Shown one piece after another: positions 19,701 to 33,161 of a DNA stretch of 64,000 nucleotides. Origin of the DNA: Pycnopodia helianthoides (Eukaryota > Echinodermata > Asteroidea > Forcipulatida > Asteriidae). The notes under the pieces were generated by a model, which was given only the letters and a program-made list of their open reading frames with translations, was not told where the DNA came from and ran no database searches. The DNA lies in assembly GCA_032158295.1 (NCBI GenBank), contig CM063258.1, positions 15,413,703 to 15,477,702 of the forward strand, in the 5' to 3' direction. The translations under genes and the position numbers were made by a program. How positions within the stretch are numbered: the first letter of the stretch is position 1; every line of letters begins with the position of its first letter.

Positions 19701-21543
19701 GAGGGAACGGTCTGCAATGAGCTCTGTGCCGGGCAGAGAAGTCCCCTCCCCCAGCTCCTCTGCGTGATATTCTCTCAGGGTTGATTTATCCAATGTAAAA
19801 GACCTTCATAGGATGGCAGTGAACCACGGCACATGACAATGATTAAACATCGTAGTAAAATTAAGAAACCAAGGAAAATGCATATACGCATTTGTACTTT
19901 GTGCATGAAATGTTATAGACATATTTTGTGTATGGCTATCGCGCTGCTCCTTGCGTCAAACACGCTGCCCGAACAATTTGATTTTCAACAAACCTACTCA
20001 TCAACTTCTGGCTATTTTTACATTTTCATGGGGGCAGAAACTAATCTTAATTAATGGAAGACCAGTATCATATCCCGTAGCAGCAAGAATCCTAAACGTG
20101 GCACTTGACAACATCACGACACTGTAGGCCGGAATTTTGTGGTGGCCGTTCTGGTTATCCGTATCGAAACCATAACCGTTAAATTGGCATAGCGCCCTCG
20201 CTCGGCTCTATTTTCACTCACTTTATGCCATTGTACTCTACAGTGCGCTTGGTACACGGAAGTTGATGGAATTCCAAAAGGACCATTGCAACTCTGAATT
20301 GAAATCACACACATATTTTTAACGTTTTGTAGAGCTCATGATACGGTCCGTAACCTTGCAGCGTTGCCAGTTTAAAGTACACAATATAAATGTTTAATTT
20401 CTGCAAATTCTTGACTTGCAAAATAGTACGAATATAAATTACTATAGGGAAAAAACACATATTTTACGGGAAAGCAGGGAATTTTTGCTTTTGCGCGTGC
20501 GTAATCAGCGTTACCAGGCAAACTTTTTGCGTACATAATTAAAATTACAAACATTTATAGTAATAAATGATTAAAGAAATAAAAATAAAGAAATAAATAT
20601 AACGCAGCAGTGTTTCAAAATAAATGATGATGTGTCCATTAAAAAAAAAGAACTTAACCGTTAAATACAAGCAATCGCCCAACCGATAAGTTAAAACCCA
20701 CAAGAGTTTAAAACTGTTTTCAAAATGCATAATAATGTGCTCTTCTCAAGAGACGCCAGTAAAAGTTACCGTCATCAGGTCGAGGCTGAGAGGGAACGGT
20801 CTGTAATGAGCTCTGTGCCGGGCAGAGAAGTCCCCCTCCCCCAACTCCTCTGCGTGATATTCTCTCAGGGTTAGTTTATCCAATGTTGAAGACCTTCATA
20901 GGATGGCAGTGAACCACGGCACATGACAAAAAATTAAACATCGTAGTAAAATAAAGAAACCAAGGAAAATGCATATACGCACTAGTACTTTGTGCATGAA
21001 ATGTTATAGACATATTTTGTGTATGGCTATTGCGCTGCTCCTTCCATCAAAAACGCTGCCCGAACAATTTGATTTTCAACAAACCTACTCATCAACTTCT
21101 GGCTATTTTTACATTTTCATGGGGGCAGAAACTAATCTTAACTAATGGGAGACCAGTATCATGTACCGTAGCAGCAAGAATCCTAAACGTGGCACTTGAC
21201 AACATCACGACACTGTAGGCCGGAATTTTGTGGTGGCCGTTCTGGTTATCCGTATCGAAACCATGACCGTTAAATTGGCATAGCGCCCTCGCTCGGCTCT
21301 ATTTTCCTTCGCTTTATGCCATTGTACTCTACAGTGCGCTTGGTACACGAAAGTTGATGGAATTCCAAAAGGACCATTGCAACTCTGAATTGAAATCACA
21401 CACATATTTTTAAGGTTTTGCAGAACTCATGATACGGTCCGTAACCTTGCAACGTTGCCAGTTTAAAGTACACATTATATACGTTTAATTTATGCAAACT
21501 CTTTACTTGAAAAATAGTACGAATATAAATAGCTATAGGGAAA
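16742..21543 (+). repeat. ~1.09-kb tandem repeat, about 4.5 units
   Basis: The phrase AGGCACACTCTTCGCGTACA marks unit starts near 17307, 18401, 19494 and 20516 (spacing 1094, 1093, 1022). The GGCCGGAATTTTGTGGTGG landmark falls at 16921, 18013, 19106, 20127 and 21218. The first unit lacks its middle ~500 bases and the fourth ~70. Minus-strand frames of about 60-66 codons recur in the units only because the units are near identical. A lone unit lies at 33162-34190. Confidence 0.85.
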
Positions 21544-23880
21544 AACACATGTGTGCACGCAATGCTACAGAACTGTCTGGTTTTTATTGCTAGCGTGCTG
21601 CACGCTATTCTAATTAAAACACTGCCTCCTACAACTTGGTAAACACATGACTCATTAAACTAATGGTTATTTTCTCATTTTCATAAGAGAAGAATCTCAT
21701 CTTAAATTAAACTAGCATTCTGGACAGTATTTTTTGTGGCTGTCCTTTCAAGTTATCCGTATAGAAAACATGACCGTTAACTAGGCATAGCGCCCTCTGT
21801 AGACTTAGTTTTTCGCGGCTTCAGCCATTGTTCTTGTGTTGATGAAGTTGGAAGGAGTTCCGAAGTGACCAATGTGATTTTGACTTGAAGTTGTAATTGA
21901 TAATGTTTTGAAGAACTCGTGATGCATGTAGCAGTTCACACCGTAATGTTGCCAGTTTAAGCTCATAACGTATGTGTTTTTCAACCTTTTACTTGGCACC
22001 TTTTTGTATACAAAAATCAAAAGGTAATCTTCAATAAATTTAAGTTTACCGTTGAAAATTTGAACTCTTAATAAGTCGAAGTTATAAGCACTGCGCATGT
22101 ACATGTACATTTGTACCGTACCAACGGAGGGCCGACGTTCCAGTGGCGAAACTAGGGTAAACTTTCAGTGGCAGAATTTAAAAAAAACTGGTGCACCTAT
22201 TTTCTGAGGGTCCTTCTTTCTGCCTTGCCTATTTAAGGTATAGTTTCTATTTGCCTGAAGGTTTCTTTGAGCACAAGCGCTCTTGTATTCCAAGATGATC
22301 TGACGTGGAGGCAAAAACAACTACATTTTCTGCGTGTAAATGAAAACAAGATCTGAGGAGAAAACTCCCATTGTCAAGTCAAGGAGGAAAAACTGACAGT
22401 GTTGACACTTACTCTTAGAAAATCTTAGTATTGGAAACAACATCAGGTGTGATTTGAAGCTAAGACAAGCCGAATGCCTGACATGGAAAAGCCACCTAAC
22501 CTTGACCTAACTTTGATCAATGTTTACATTAACAGTATTACGAATGTCACTATTAATATTTGACTTCAAATCTATGTAGCAGAAAACTATACTACCAATA
22601 TTCTATTGAACTTAATGCATTCATGTAGTACCTCCGGTAACCGACTTCCACTAAGATATTAACAACACTCTTGGTCCGATTCTTGGACAGCAGAAAAACA
22701 AAAAGTTTGATGTCTCTTCTTGTTGTCCGTACTGTTTACGAGACCGTTAAACTAACATACCGCCCTCTCGAGGCTCAGTTTTCCCGGATTTAACCATTGT
22801 TCTTTTCACTGTGATACACTCATAAAGTAGATGGGGTTCCATAAAGACCAATGTGATTTTGACTTAAAATTATGCGCGTACTTTTAACTTTTGCAGAACT
22901 TATAATGCATGTGACAGTCTAAAAAAATGTATGGTCAGCTGAGAATCAGCTGAAGATACCTAGCTTTGTCTTGATTATAAACTTTCCTCTCAGCCTCGAT
23001 CTGGAGGCTCGTACTTGCGAGTGCAAAAGATTGGTGTTCAGTAACGGAAGTAAATGAAGTTTGGAATTCTTTATCAAGTAAAATGATCCATATGGAAACG
23101 CATGTGCGTTTGTGTGTTTTCATAAGTTCTTACGTGAAGGCCTATTTATCAACTGAGCCTTCAAAATCGAAATAAAAAATAGTAATGTCAAGAAAACAAA
23201 CTGTACTTGTTACAAGGCGACCCTTCAAATCGCTCTCTATGTCCGGTGGAATATTATGGTAAGTTCAAAAAAGATTAATGTTTTAATCATTTGTCTGAAT
23301 CAACTGTAGTTCCATCAATATTTTTGACCCATTTATAAATGTATCCAAGCCTGATTCGATATTGGTTCAGTGGTAAACACTTTTCATGTGCCTTTAGGGA
23401 CCGTGGCATAGGGACCGTTACAGAATTTTGTAGGCGCATTCCTTAGCCTGCTGAAACTTAGCGATTTCACTGGTTCTTCCCGAGCCATTGGAATACGTTA
23501 TATCTATGCAATGAGAGTTACATAATACTAAAACGGCTGCCTTTGTCTGTCGTGGTTATGCAGTAATCAATCTATAGAATTGCGAATCCGAACAGTACTT
23601 TGCCAAGCAAACCGGAGGGGTTAACCTATGACCTGGTATTGTGATCAATTGCATTGGTTCATTGTAAACACAAACACAACTAAGATCTATAGAGGTCTCC
23701 CAAAACAAATGTGGCTCTCTCAGAACCAGTCCCCAATCTCTTCAAGTGTTCCATGCTAGCTAGCTAGTGTAAACCACTGCCTACACAGAAACAAGTCTTT
23801 GGGCTGGCGAGAGAGAATAACGGAGGCTTGAACGACCGCCTCCCTTTCAACTCTCATCGGAATACCTAGTTCCACCTACG
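21544..23880 (+). repeat. Repeat segment S, first copy
   Basis: This directly follows the 1.09-kb array and matches 34191-37215 in the same order and orientation. It contains two diverged relatives of the 1.09-kb unit core (about 21725-21965 and 22725-22925; shared text includes ATAGCGCCCTC, GGAGTTCC and GCAGAAC). The last part (23245-23880) is nearly the same as 36570-37215 and holds a GGGACCGT pair at 23396 and 23412. Confidence 0.7.
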
Positions 23881-24740
23881 ACTTTCAAAGCGAAAGAAAA
23901 CAAAGAAAATCCTTTAAATTTTCCTTAATAAAAAAAAAAATTAACTGCATAAAAAATGTACAAATATTTATACCAAAAAGCGTGTCTTCCTATTATAGTG
24001 TCCGAAATGACGGACAAACATTTTCAAGCATCTTCTGAAAGCTTGAAATACATTTTTCTATTTTTCCTGTAGGGTTTTAATATCCCATGAAATAAATGTA
24101 GCCAAACCGAATTTGGAAGGACATTTTCCTGAGCATTTTGCTAAGCGAAGGACACTGTCATTATTTGCTGCTAGGGACCGTGTCCACATATGGGCGCACA
24201 ATACTATAAAGGCTGCTGAAATTTAGCATTTCACTGGTCTTTCCTGAACCATCGGAATCCCATAACAAATAGTTACTTTACATCCTTAATTAATTCCATG
24301 CAACGCTAACTATTATATAACACTAAAATTGAAGGTTTCGGTTGGCATAGTTATCAATCTATAGAATTCCAAATCCAAACTAAAGCAAACCGGAGGGGTT
24401 AATCTATGACCTGGTATGCCTCGGTTCACGACAGACTAAGGAAATTCAAACACACGGAACTTTAGAGCGGTCTCCCGAAACAATGGTCCGCTTGCCATTG
24501 TATTGTTAAGTACCTCAGAACCGGTAACAACTCTCTCCAAGTGTTCCATGCTAGCTAGCTCATATAAACCACTACCTACACAGATCAGGCGCTTCAGCAG
24601 GCTTAAATGTTTGACGGGGTCCGAGCGCGTCTCTTCCTCCACCCCTACCGATAAATGAAGTAAACGCTACTTCAAAGTAAATGAACCGCATAATAGGAAT
24701 TTATTTATACAAGAAAGTGTGTATCTTTATTAACATTTCC
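23881..24740 (+). repeat. Diverged partial unit leading into the 2.65-kb array
   Basis: This resembles the second half of the 2.65-kb unit (CAAACCGGAGGGGTTAA, GCTAGCTAGCTCAT). Its GGGACCGT pair is reduced to one copy (about 24175): the second is replaced by ATATGGGCGC. Confidence 0.6.
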
Positions 24741-25697
24741 CTAGGATCAAAATTAGCGATTCCTTAGAGCTCAACAGACATTTTTATGTCTCTCTATTAC
24801 TTTTTCTCAGTTGAACTAAAGGTTTCCAAAACGAGGCTGGAATGACAACTGCCTAACTTTACTTGGTTCAGTGATAGGAAATGTTCATATGCTGTAAGGG
24901 ACCGTGTCCACATAGGGACCGTGGAAAAACATTACGGGCATTATTGTAATTTTAAGCTGCTGAAACTTAGCATTTAACTGATCCTCCCCAAACATCTGTG
25001 TATCGCAACAAATGGTTACCTCACTTACAATCCTGCACGTGGACACTTAAAATGGGAGTTATTTAATAATCAAAATGATCGTTTTGAGTGGCAAAGTTAA
25101 TGCAGTTGTCCAAAAACATGCAGTCCCTCACGAGCAAACCTTAATTGAAGTATTTCTCCTTTCCAGTACAATTGGGTATCCAAACCGAGGCAGGAGGGAC
25201 AATAGCCCGACTACAGTGAGCGTGTAATGATATACTCTCCTCTCAGCCTCAATTTGGAGTGTCGTTCTCGTGAATGCGAAATATTGATGTTCAGTAATGG
25301 AAGTAAATACAAAAGTTTGACAATTTCTGCAAGGTAAAATTGTCTAAACGGGTTGTGCACGTGTGAGTGTTTGTGCGTTTCACGAAGCACTTAACGTGAA
25401 GGCGTATAGGTGTATGCCTTCAAAATATTACAAAATCATCAATTAAAGAAACGAGCTTTACTTGTTAGCAAACTAATGCTAGGTGACCATCCAAATCCTT
25501 GCTTGTGTTACTATAAAGTAAATGCATGCGTCACTGTAATTATTTCAAATTTCTTTGTGTTGTTTGCCTCAACACGGTTACACCATATTGTTGTTTCTCC
25601 ACATTAAAACCAATGTAACCGAATCGAGGCTGTGAGGAAAATTAGTCTGGCCCATTAACTGTATAATTTGAATCCGTATGTTTTATTCTTATTGCAG

Positions 25698-25752
25698 ACA
25701 GTGGAAAAAAGATAGTGTGGGCTGCACTTTTATGAACTCATTGAATATTATG
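25698..25752 (+). other. Exon-like module, unit 1 (internally deleted)
   Basis: It is flanked by TTATTCTTATTGCAG and TATTATG|GTAAGT. At 55 bases it is 42 shorter than its homologues at 28322 and 31014. The loss runs between two ACAG words, which fits a slip across short direct repeats. Confidence 0.35.
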
Positions 25753-27297
25753 GTAAGTTTTTAAAATAAACTAATGTTTTTCAAGATTCTCGAAAAGCTC
25801 GTAAGGCATCATGTTTTAGTTAATTACAGTGTCATGAATAATTGTGTTCTATTTAAAAATGTATCCAAACCGAGGCTGGACAGACAACTGCCTGACCTGA
25901 TATAGGTTCAGTGGTAACCATTTTTCATGTGCTTTTAGGGACCGTGCCATAGGGACCGTATTGTGGGCTCATCTCAACTACTGCTTTAATTTGGCATGTC
26001 ACTGGTCCTTCCCGGGCCATTGGAATATGTTATATCTATGCAATGAAATTTACATAATACTAAAATGGATGGCTTAAGTTGTCGTGGTTATGCAGCATTC
26101 AATCCATACAATTCCGAATCAAAACCAAAGCAAACCGGAGGGGTTTACCTACGACCTGGTTTGCCTTGGTTCATTGTGAACAACGTCGAACGACAAACTA
26201 AGGAATTTCAAACACACTGCACTCTAGGTCTCCCCAAACAACGGTCTACTTGCCATTGCAATGTTAAGTACCTCAGAACCGGTGAAAACAAATCTCCCAA
26301 AGTGTTCCAAGCTAGCTAGCTCATGTAAACCAGTGATTGCCTACACATATCATGCCCTTTGGCAGGCTTAGATGTTTCCCGTGGTTCGAACGCACCCCTT
26401 TTTCCACCCCTACCGACAAATAAAGTAAACGCTACGACTTCATAGTAATTGAAAACGGAAAGAAAAATCTTACACACATTTTTCGTACACAATCTTGATT
26501 AATGTATTGCATAATATACAATTATTTATAGGCCTATGTCCTGAGAATCAACATTTCAAGTGACTGCTAAAAGTTCGAAGGACATTTTTTATATTTTTCG
26601 AAATGGTTTTCTCCATTGAAATAAAAGAATTCAAAACCGAGGCTGGGATGACAACTGCCTAACTCTGATGAAGTGATAGGCACTTTCCATGTTCTGTCAG
26701 GGACCGTGTCCACATAGGGACCGTAACAATCATTTTGTGGGCGCACAATACTGAAGGCTGCTAAAACTTCGCATTTCACTGGTCTTTCCCGAACCACGAA
26801 TGGTTACCTTGCATCTACAATTCCATGCAACGCTAATAGTCATTACATAACACTTAAATGGATGGCTTTGGTTGTCATGGCTATGTAGTAATCAATCTAT
26901 AAAATTCCGAATCCGAACAGTACTTTGCCAAGCAAACTGGCGGCTAACCCTATGATCTGGTATGCCTTGGTTCATTGTAACAACAACTAAGTAAATTCAA
27001 ACACACTGCACCCTATAGAGGTCTCCCAAAACAATGCTAAATGTTCCAATGCAATGTAAGTTACCCCAAAACCAATTAAAAACTCTCTTCAAGTGTTCCT
27101 GCTAGCTAGCTCATGTAAACCAATGCATATTACACGGAATAGGTCCTCTGGCAGGCAAGATAGTTTTTCGGGGGCTCGAACGACCGCCCCCAGCTCCCAA
27201 CGAAAGCACAAACTCCACCAAGGACTTTTTAAATAAAAGAGAAATGAACAAAATAATTGAAATTTGTATTTAATAACATTCTATTAATTAAGTGCAT

Positions 27298-27341
27298 AAC
27301 AAACAAACAAACAAACAAACAAAACAAACAAACAAACACCC
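27298..27341 (+). repeat. (CAAA)n microsatellite, 2.65-kb unit 1
   Basis: About ten CAAA repeats with one extra A. The same position in the next units has about thirteen (29971-30022) and six (32638-32660), so length varies between otherwise near-identical units. Confidence 0.8.
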
Positions 27342-28321
27342 CTGCCTTTTTAAAGATTTCCCTAGGATCAACATTAGCGATTCCAGCTCAACAGACATTT
27401 TTATGTCTCTCTATTACTTTTTCTCAGTTGAACTAAAGGTTTCCAAAACGAGGCTGGGATGACAACTGCCTAACTTTACATGGTTCAGTGATAGGAAATG
27501 TTCATATGCTGTAAGGGACCGTGTCCACATAGGGATCGTGGAAAAACTTTACGGGCATTATTGTAATTTTAAGCTGCTGAAACCTAGCATTTAAGTGATC
27601 CTCCCCAAACATCTGTGTATCGCAACAAATGGTTACCTCACTTACAATCCTGCATGTGGACACTTAAAATGGGAGTTATTTAATAATCAAAATGATCGTT
27701 TTGAGTGGCAAAGTTAATGCAGTTGTCCAAAAACATGCAGTCCTTCACGAGCAAACCTTAATTGAAGTAACTGGCATTTCTCCTTTCCAGTACAATTAGG
27801 TATCCAAACCGAGGCAGGAGGGACAATAGCCCGACTACAGTGAGCGTGTAATGATATACTCTCCTCTCAGCCTCAATTTGGAGTGTCGTTCTCGTGAATG
27901 CGAAATATTGATGTTCAGTAATGGAAGTAAATACAAAAGTTTGACAATTTCTGCAAGGTAAAATTGTCTAAACGGGTTGTGCACGTGTGAGTGTTTGTGC
28001 GTTTCACGAAGCACTTAACGTGAAGGCGTATAGGTGTATGCCTTCAAAATATTACAAAATCATCAATTAAAGAAACGAACTTTACTTGTTAGCAAACTAA
28101 TACTGGGCGACCATTCAAATCCTTACTTGTGTTACCAAGAAGTAAATGCATGCGTCACTATAATTATTTCAAATTTCTTTGTGTTGTTTGCCTCAACACG
28201 GTAACACCATATTGTTGTTTCTCCACATTAAAACCAATGTAACCGAATCGAGGCTGTGAGGAAAATTAGTCTGGCCCATTAACTGTATAATTTGAATCCG
28301 TATGTTTTATTCTTATTGCAG

Positions 28322-28418
28322 ACAGGAAAACGACAAAGCATGAAGAAAGTTTCCGATTAAGGCACAGTGGAAAAAAGATAGTGTGGGCTGCACTTTTATG
28401 AATTCATTGAATAGTATG
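28322..28418 (+). other. Exon-like module, unit 2
   Basis: 97 bases lie between a good acceptor (TTATTCTTATTGCAG) and donor (TATG|GTAAGT). All three frames contain stops, so if spliced it is untranslated or holds a terminal coding part. Homologues: 25698-25752, 31014-31110, 36486-36581. Confidence 0.35.
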
Positions 28419-29970
28419 GTAAGTTTTTAAAATAAACTAATGTTTTTCAAGATTCTCGAAAAGCTCGTAAGGCATCATGTTTTAGTTAATTACAGTGTCA
28501 TGAATAATTGTGTTCTATTTAAAAATGTATCCAAACCGAGGCTGGACAGACAACTGCCTGACCTGATATAGGTTCAGTGGTAACCATTTTCATGTGCTTT
28601 TAGGGACCGTGACATAGGGACCGTATTGTGGGCTCACTCAACTACTGCTTTAATTTGGCATGTCACTGGTCCTTCCCGGGCCATTGGAATATGTTATATC
28701 TATGCAATAAGATTTACATAATACTAAAATATAATACTAAAATGGATGGCTTAAGTTGTCCTGGATGCAGCATTCAATCCATAGAATTCCGAATCAAAAC
28801 CAAAGCAAACCGGAGGGGTTAACCTACGACCTGGTTTGCCTTGGTTCATTGTGAACAACGTCGAACGACAAACTAAGGAATTTCAAACACACTGCACTCT
28901 AGGTCTCCCCAAACAATGGTCTACTTGCCATTGCAATGTTAAGTACCTCAGAACCGGTAAAAACAAATCTCCCAAAGTGTTCTAAGCTAGCTAGCTCATG
29001 TAAACCAGTGATTGCCTACACATATCATGCCCTTTGGCAGGCTTAGATGTTTCCCGTGGTTCGAACGCACCCCTTTTTCCACCCCTACCGACAAATAAAG
29101 TAAACGCTACGACTTCATAGTAATTGAAAACGGAAAGAAAAATCTTACACACATTTTTCGTACACAATCTTGATTAATGTATTGCATAATATACAATTAT
29201 TTATAGGCCTATGTCCTGAGAATCAACATTTCAAGTGACTGCTAAAAGCTCGAAGGACATTTTTATATTTTTCGAAATATTTTACTCCATTGAAATAAAA
29301 GAATCCAAAACCAAGGCTGGGATGACAACTGCCTAACTCTGATGAAGTGATAGGCACTTTCCATGTTCTGTCAGGGACCGTGTCCACATAGGGACCGTAA
29401 CAATCATTTTGTGGGCGCACAATACTGAAGGCTGCTAAAACTTCGCATTTCACTGGTCTTTCCCGAACCACGAATGGTTACCTTGCATCTACAATTCCAT
29501 GCAACGCTAATAGTCATTACATAACACTTAAATGGATGGCTTTGGTTGTCATGGCTATGTAGTAATCAATCTATAGAATTCCGAACCCGAACAGTACTTT
29601 GCCAAGCAAACTGGCGGCTAACCCTATGATCTGGTATGCCTTGGTTCATTGTAACAACAACTAAGTAAATTCAAACACACTGCATCCTAAAGAGGTCTCC
29701 CAAAACAATGCTAAATGTTCCAATGCAATGTAAGTTACCCCAAAACCAGTAAAAACTCTCTTCAAGTGTTCCTGCTAGCTAGCTCATGTAAACCAATGCA
29801 TATTACACGGAATAGGTCCTCTGGCAGGCAAGATAGTTTTTCGGGGGCTCGAACGACCGCCCCCAGCTCCCAACGAAAGCACAAACTCCACCAAGGCCTT
29901 TTTAAATAAAAGAGAAATGAACAAAATAATTGAAATTTGTATTTAATAACATTCTATTAATTAAGTGCAT

Positions 29971-30022
29971 AACAAACAAACAAACAAACAAACAAACAAA
30001 CAAACAAACAAACAAACAAACA
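29971..30022 (+). repeat. (CAAA)n microsatellite, 2.65-kb unit 2
   Basis: The longest of the three homologous tracts, about thirteen repeats. Confidence 0.8.
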
Positions 30023-31013
30023 CCCCTGCCTTTTTAAAGATTTCCCTAGGATCAACATTAGCGATTCCAGCTCAACAGACATTTTTATGTTTCTCTATTA
30101 CTTTTTCTCAGTTGAACTAAAGGTTTCCAAAACGAGGCTGGGATGACAACTGCCTAACTTTACTTGGTTCAGTGATAGGAAATGTTCATATGCTGTAAGG
30201 GACCGTGTCCACATAGGGACCGTGGAAAAACTTTACGGGCATTATTGTAATTTTAAGCTGCTGAAACTTAGCATTTAACTGATCCTCCCCAAACATCTGT
30301 GTATCGCAACAAATGGTTACTTCACTTACAATCCTGCATGTGGACACTTAAAATGGGAGTTATTAAATAATCAAAATGATCGTTTTGAGTGGCAAAGTTA
30401 ATGCAGTTGTCCAAAAACATGCAGTCCTTCACGAGCAAACCTTAATTGAAGTAACTGGTATTTCTCCTTTCCAGTACAATTAGGTATCCAAACCGAGGCA
30501 GGAGGGACAATAGCCCGACTAAAGAGAGCGTGTAATGATATACTCTCCTCTCAGCCTCAATTTGGAGTGTCGTTCTCGTGAATGCGAAATATTGATGTTC
30601 AGTAATGGAAGTAAAAACAAAAGTTTGACAATTTCTGCAAGGTAAAATTGTCTAAACGGGTTGTGTACGTGTGAGTGTTTGTGCGTTTCACGAAGCACTA
30701 AACGTGAAGGCGCATGTAACAAAAGGTGTATGCCTTCAAAATATTACAAAATCATCAATTAAAGAAACGAACTTTACTTGTTAGCAAACTAATACTGGGC
30801 GACCATTCAAATCCTTACTTGTGTTACCAAGAAGTAAATGCATGCGTCACTATAATTATTTCAAATTTCTTTGTGTTGTTTGCCTCAACACGGTAGCACC
30901 ATATTGTTGTTTCTTCACATTAAAACCAATGTAACCGAATCGAGGCTGTGAGGAAAATTAGTCTGGCCCATTGACTGTATAATTTGAATCCGTATGTTTT
31001 ATTTTTATTGCAG

Positions 31014-31110
31014 ACAGGAAAACGACAAAGCATGATGAAAGTTTCCGATTAAGGCACAGTGGAAAAAAGATAGTGTGGGCTGCACTTTTATGAACTCATT
31101 GAATATTATG
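31014..31110 (+). other. Exon-like module, unit 3
   Basis: The acceptor (TTTTTATTGCAG) and donor (TATG|GTAAGT) are retained around 97 bases nearly identical to unit 2. Confidence 0.35.
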
Positions 31111-32637
31111 GTAAGTTTTTAAAATAAATTAATGTTTTTTCAAGATTCTTGAAAAGCTCGTAAGGCATCATGTTTTAGTTAATTACAGTGTCATGAATAA
31201 TCGTGTTCTATTTAAAAATGTATCCAAACCGAGGCTGGACAGACAACTGCCTGACCTGATATAGGTTCAGTGGTAACCATTTTTCATGTGCTTTTAGGGA
31301 CCGTGACATAGGGACCGTATTGTGGGCTCATCTCAACTACTGCTTTAACTTGGCATGTCACTGGTCCTCCCGGGCCATTGGAATATGTTATATATATGCA
31401 ATGAGATTTACATAATACTAAAATGGATGACTTAAGTTGTCGTTGTTATGCAGCATTTAATACATAGAATTCCGAATCAAAACCAAAGCACCAAAGCAAA
31501 CCGGAGGGGTTAACCTACGACCTGGTTTGCCTTGGTTCATTGTGAACAACGTCGAACGACAAACTAAGGAATTTCAAACACACTGCACTCTAGGTCTCCC
31601 CAAACAATGGTCTACTTGCCATTGCAATGTTAAGTACCTCAGAATCGGTAAAAACAAATCTCCCAAAGTGTTCCAAGCTAGCTAGCTCATGTAAACCAGT
31701 GATTGCCTACACATATCATGCCCTTTGGCAGGCTTAGATGTTTCCCGTGGTTCGAACGCACCCCTGTTTCCAGCCCTACCGACAAATAAAGTAAACGCTA
31801 TGACTTCATAGTAATTGAAAACGGAAAGAAAAATCTTACACACATTTTTCGTACACAATCTTGATTAATGTATTGCATAATATACAATTATTTATAGGCC
31901 TATGTCCTGAGAATCAACATTTCAAGTGACTGCTAAAAGCTCGAAGGACATTTTTATATTTTTCGAAATGTTTTTCTCCATTGAAATAAAAGATCCAAAA
32001 CCGAGGCTGGGATGACAACTGCCTAACTCTGATGAAGTGATAGGCACTTTCCATGTGCTGTCAGGGACCGTGTCCACATAGGGACCGTAACAATCATTTT
32101 GTGGGCGCACAATACTGAAGGCTGCTAAAACTTCGCATTTCACTGGTCTTTCCCGAACCACGAATGGTTACCTTGCATCTACAATTCCATGCAACGCTAA
32201 TAGTTATTACATATCACTAAAATGGATGGCTTTGGTTGTCATGGCTATTTAGTAATCATTCTATAGAATTCCGAATCCGAACAGTACCTTGCCAAGCAAA
32301 CTGGCGGCTAACCCTATGATCTGGTATGCCTTGGTTCATTGTAACAACAACTAAGTAAATTCAAACACACTGCACCCTATAGAGGTCTCCCAAAACAATG
32401 CTAAATGTTCCAATGCAATGTAAGTTACCCCAAAACCAGTAAAAACTAGCTCATGTAAACCAATGCATATTACACGGAATAGGTCCTCTGGCAGGCAAGA
32501 AAGTTTTTCGGGGGCTCGAACGACCGCCCCCAGCTCCCAACGAAAGCACAAACTCCACCAAGGACTTTTAAAATAAAAGAGAAATGAACAAAATAATTAA
32601 AATTTGTATTTAATAACATTCTTTTAATTAATTGCAT

Positions 32638-32660
32638 AACAAACAAACAAACAAACAAAC
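32638..32660 (+). repeat. (CAAA)n microsatellite, 2.65-kb unit 3
   Basis: The shortest of the three homologous tracts, about six repeats. The sequence after it differs from the other units and marks the end of the array. Confidence 0.75.
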
Positions 32661-32720
32661 ACCCACCCCCATAAAAGCTTTACCAAAACAGCGTGTCTTC
32701 CTATTAAAGTTAATTCTAAT

Positions 32721-33161
32721 AAAGGACAAACGTTTCAAGCAATTTCTGAAAGCTTAAAACACATTTTAAAAATTTTCCCTGTAGTTTTTTGTCTTAAAGG
32801 AAACAATTGACTGACCCTAACTTGGCTCAGTGAGGGACACTTTTATTAATTACTGCTAGGGACCGTGTCCGCATAGGGACCGTAACGAATTATTGTGGGC
32901 GCACAATGCTAAAGGCTGCCGGAACTTAGCATTCCACTGGTCTTTCTAGAACCATTGGAATTGCATAGCGAATGGTACCTTACACCTACAATTCCATGCA
33001 ACGTTACGTTTGGATCGTCAGTCTATAGAATTCAGTATCCAAACAGTACTTCGCGAAGCATCGGTTAACCTATGATCTGGGCCCAATATCATGGCTCTGC
33101 TTACCGTAAGCAAAGATACGGCGCTTACGGAAGCAGGGAATTCCGCGCTTACGTCAAGCGT
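32721..33161 (+). repeat. Diverged end unit of the 2.65-kb array and fragment of the GGGCCCAAT MITE
   Basis: A GGGACCGT pair (near 32858 and 32875) and CATTCCACTGGTCTTTC show a diverged sub-block. From about 33079 a GGGCCCAATATCATGGCTCTG fragment with TTACGG-rich inverted words leads into the lone 1.09-kb unit. Confidence 0.5.

Larger units (their letters stand above)
24741..32720 (+). repeat. ~2.65-kb higher-order tandem repeat, three units
   Basis: Units start at the CCTAGGATCAACATTAGCG landmark near 24741, 27361 and 30045 (spacing ~2620 and ~2684) and are close to identical. Each contains three related sub-blocks with a paired GGGACCGT motif, an exon-like module, GCTAGCTAGC palindromes and a (CAAA)n tract near its end. 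No protein-family match was found in any frame. Confidence 0.8.
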
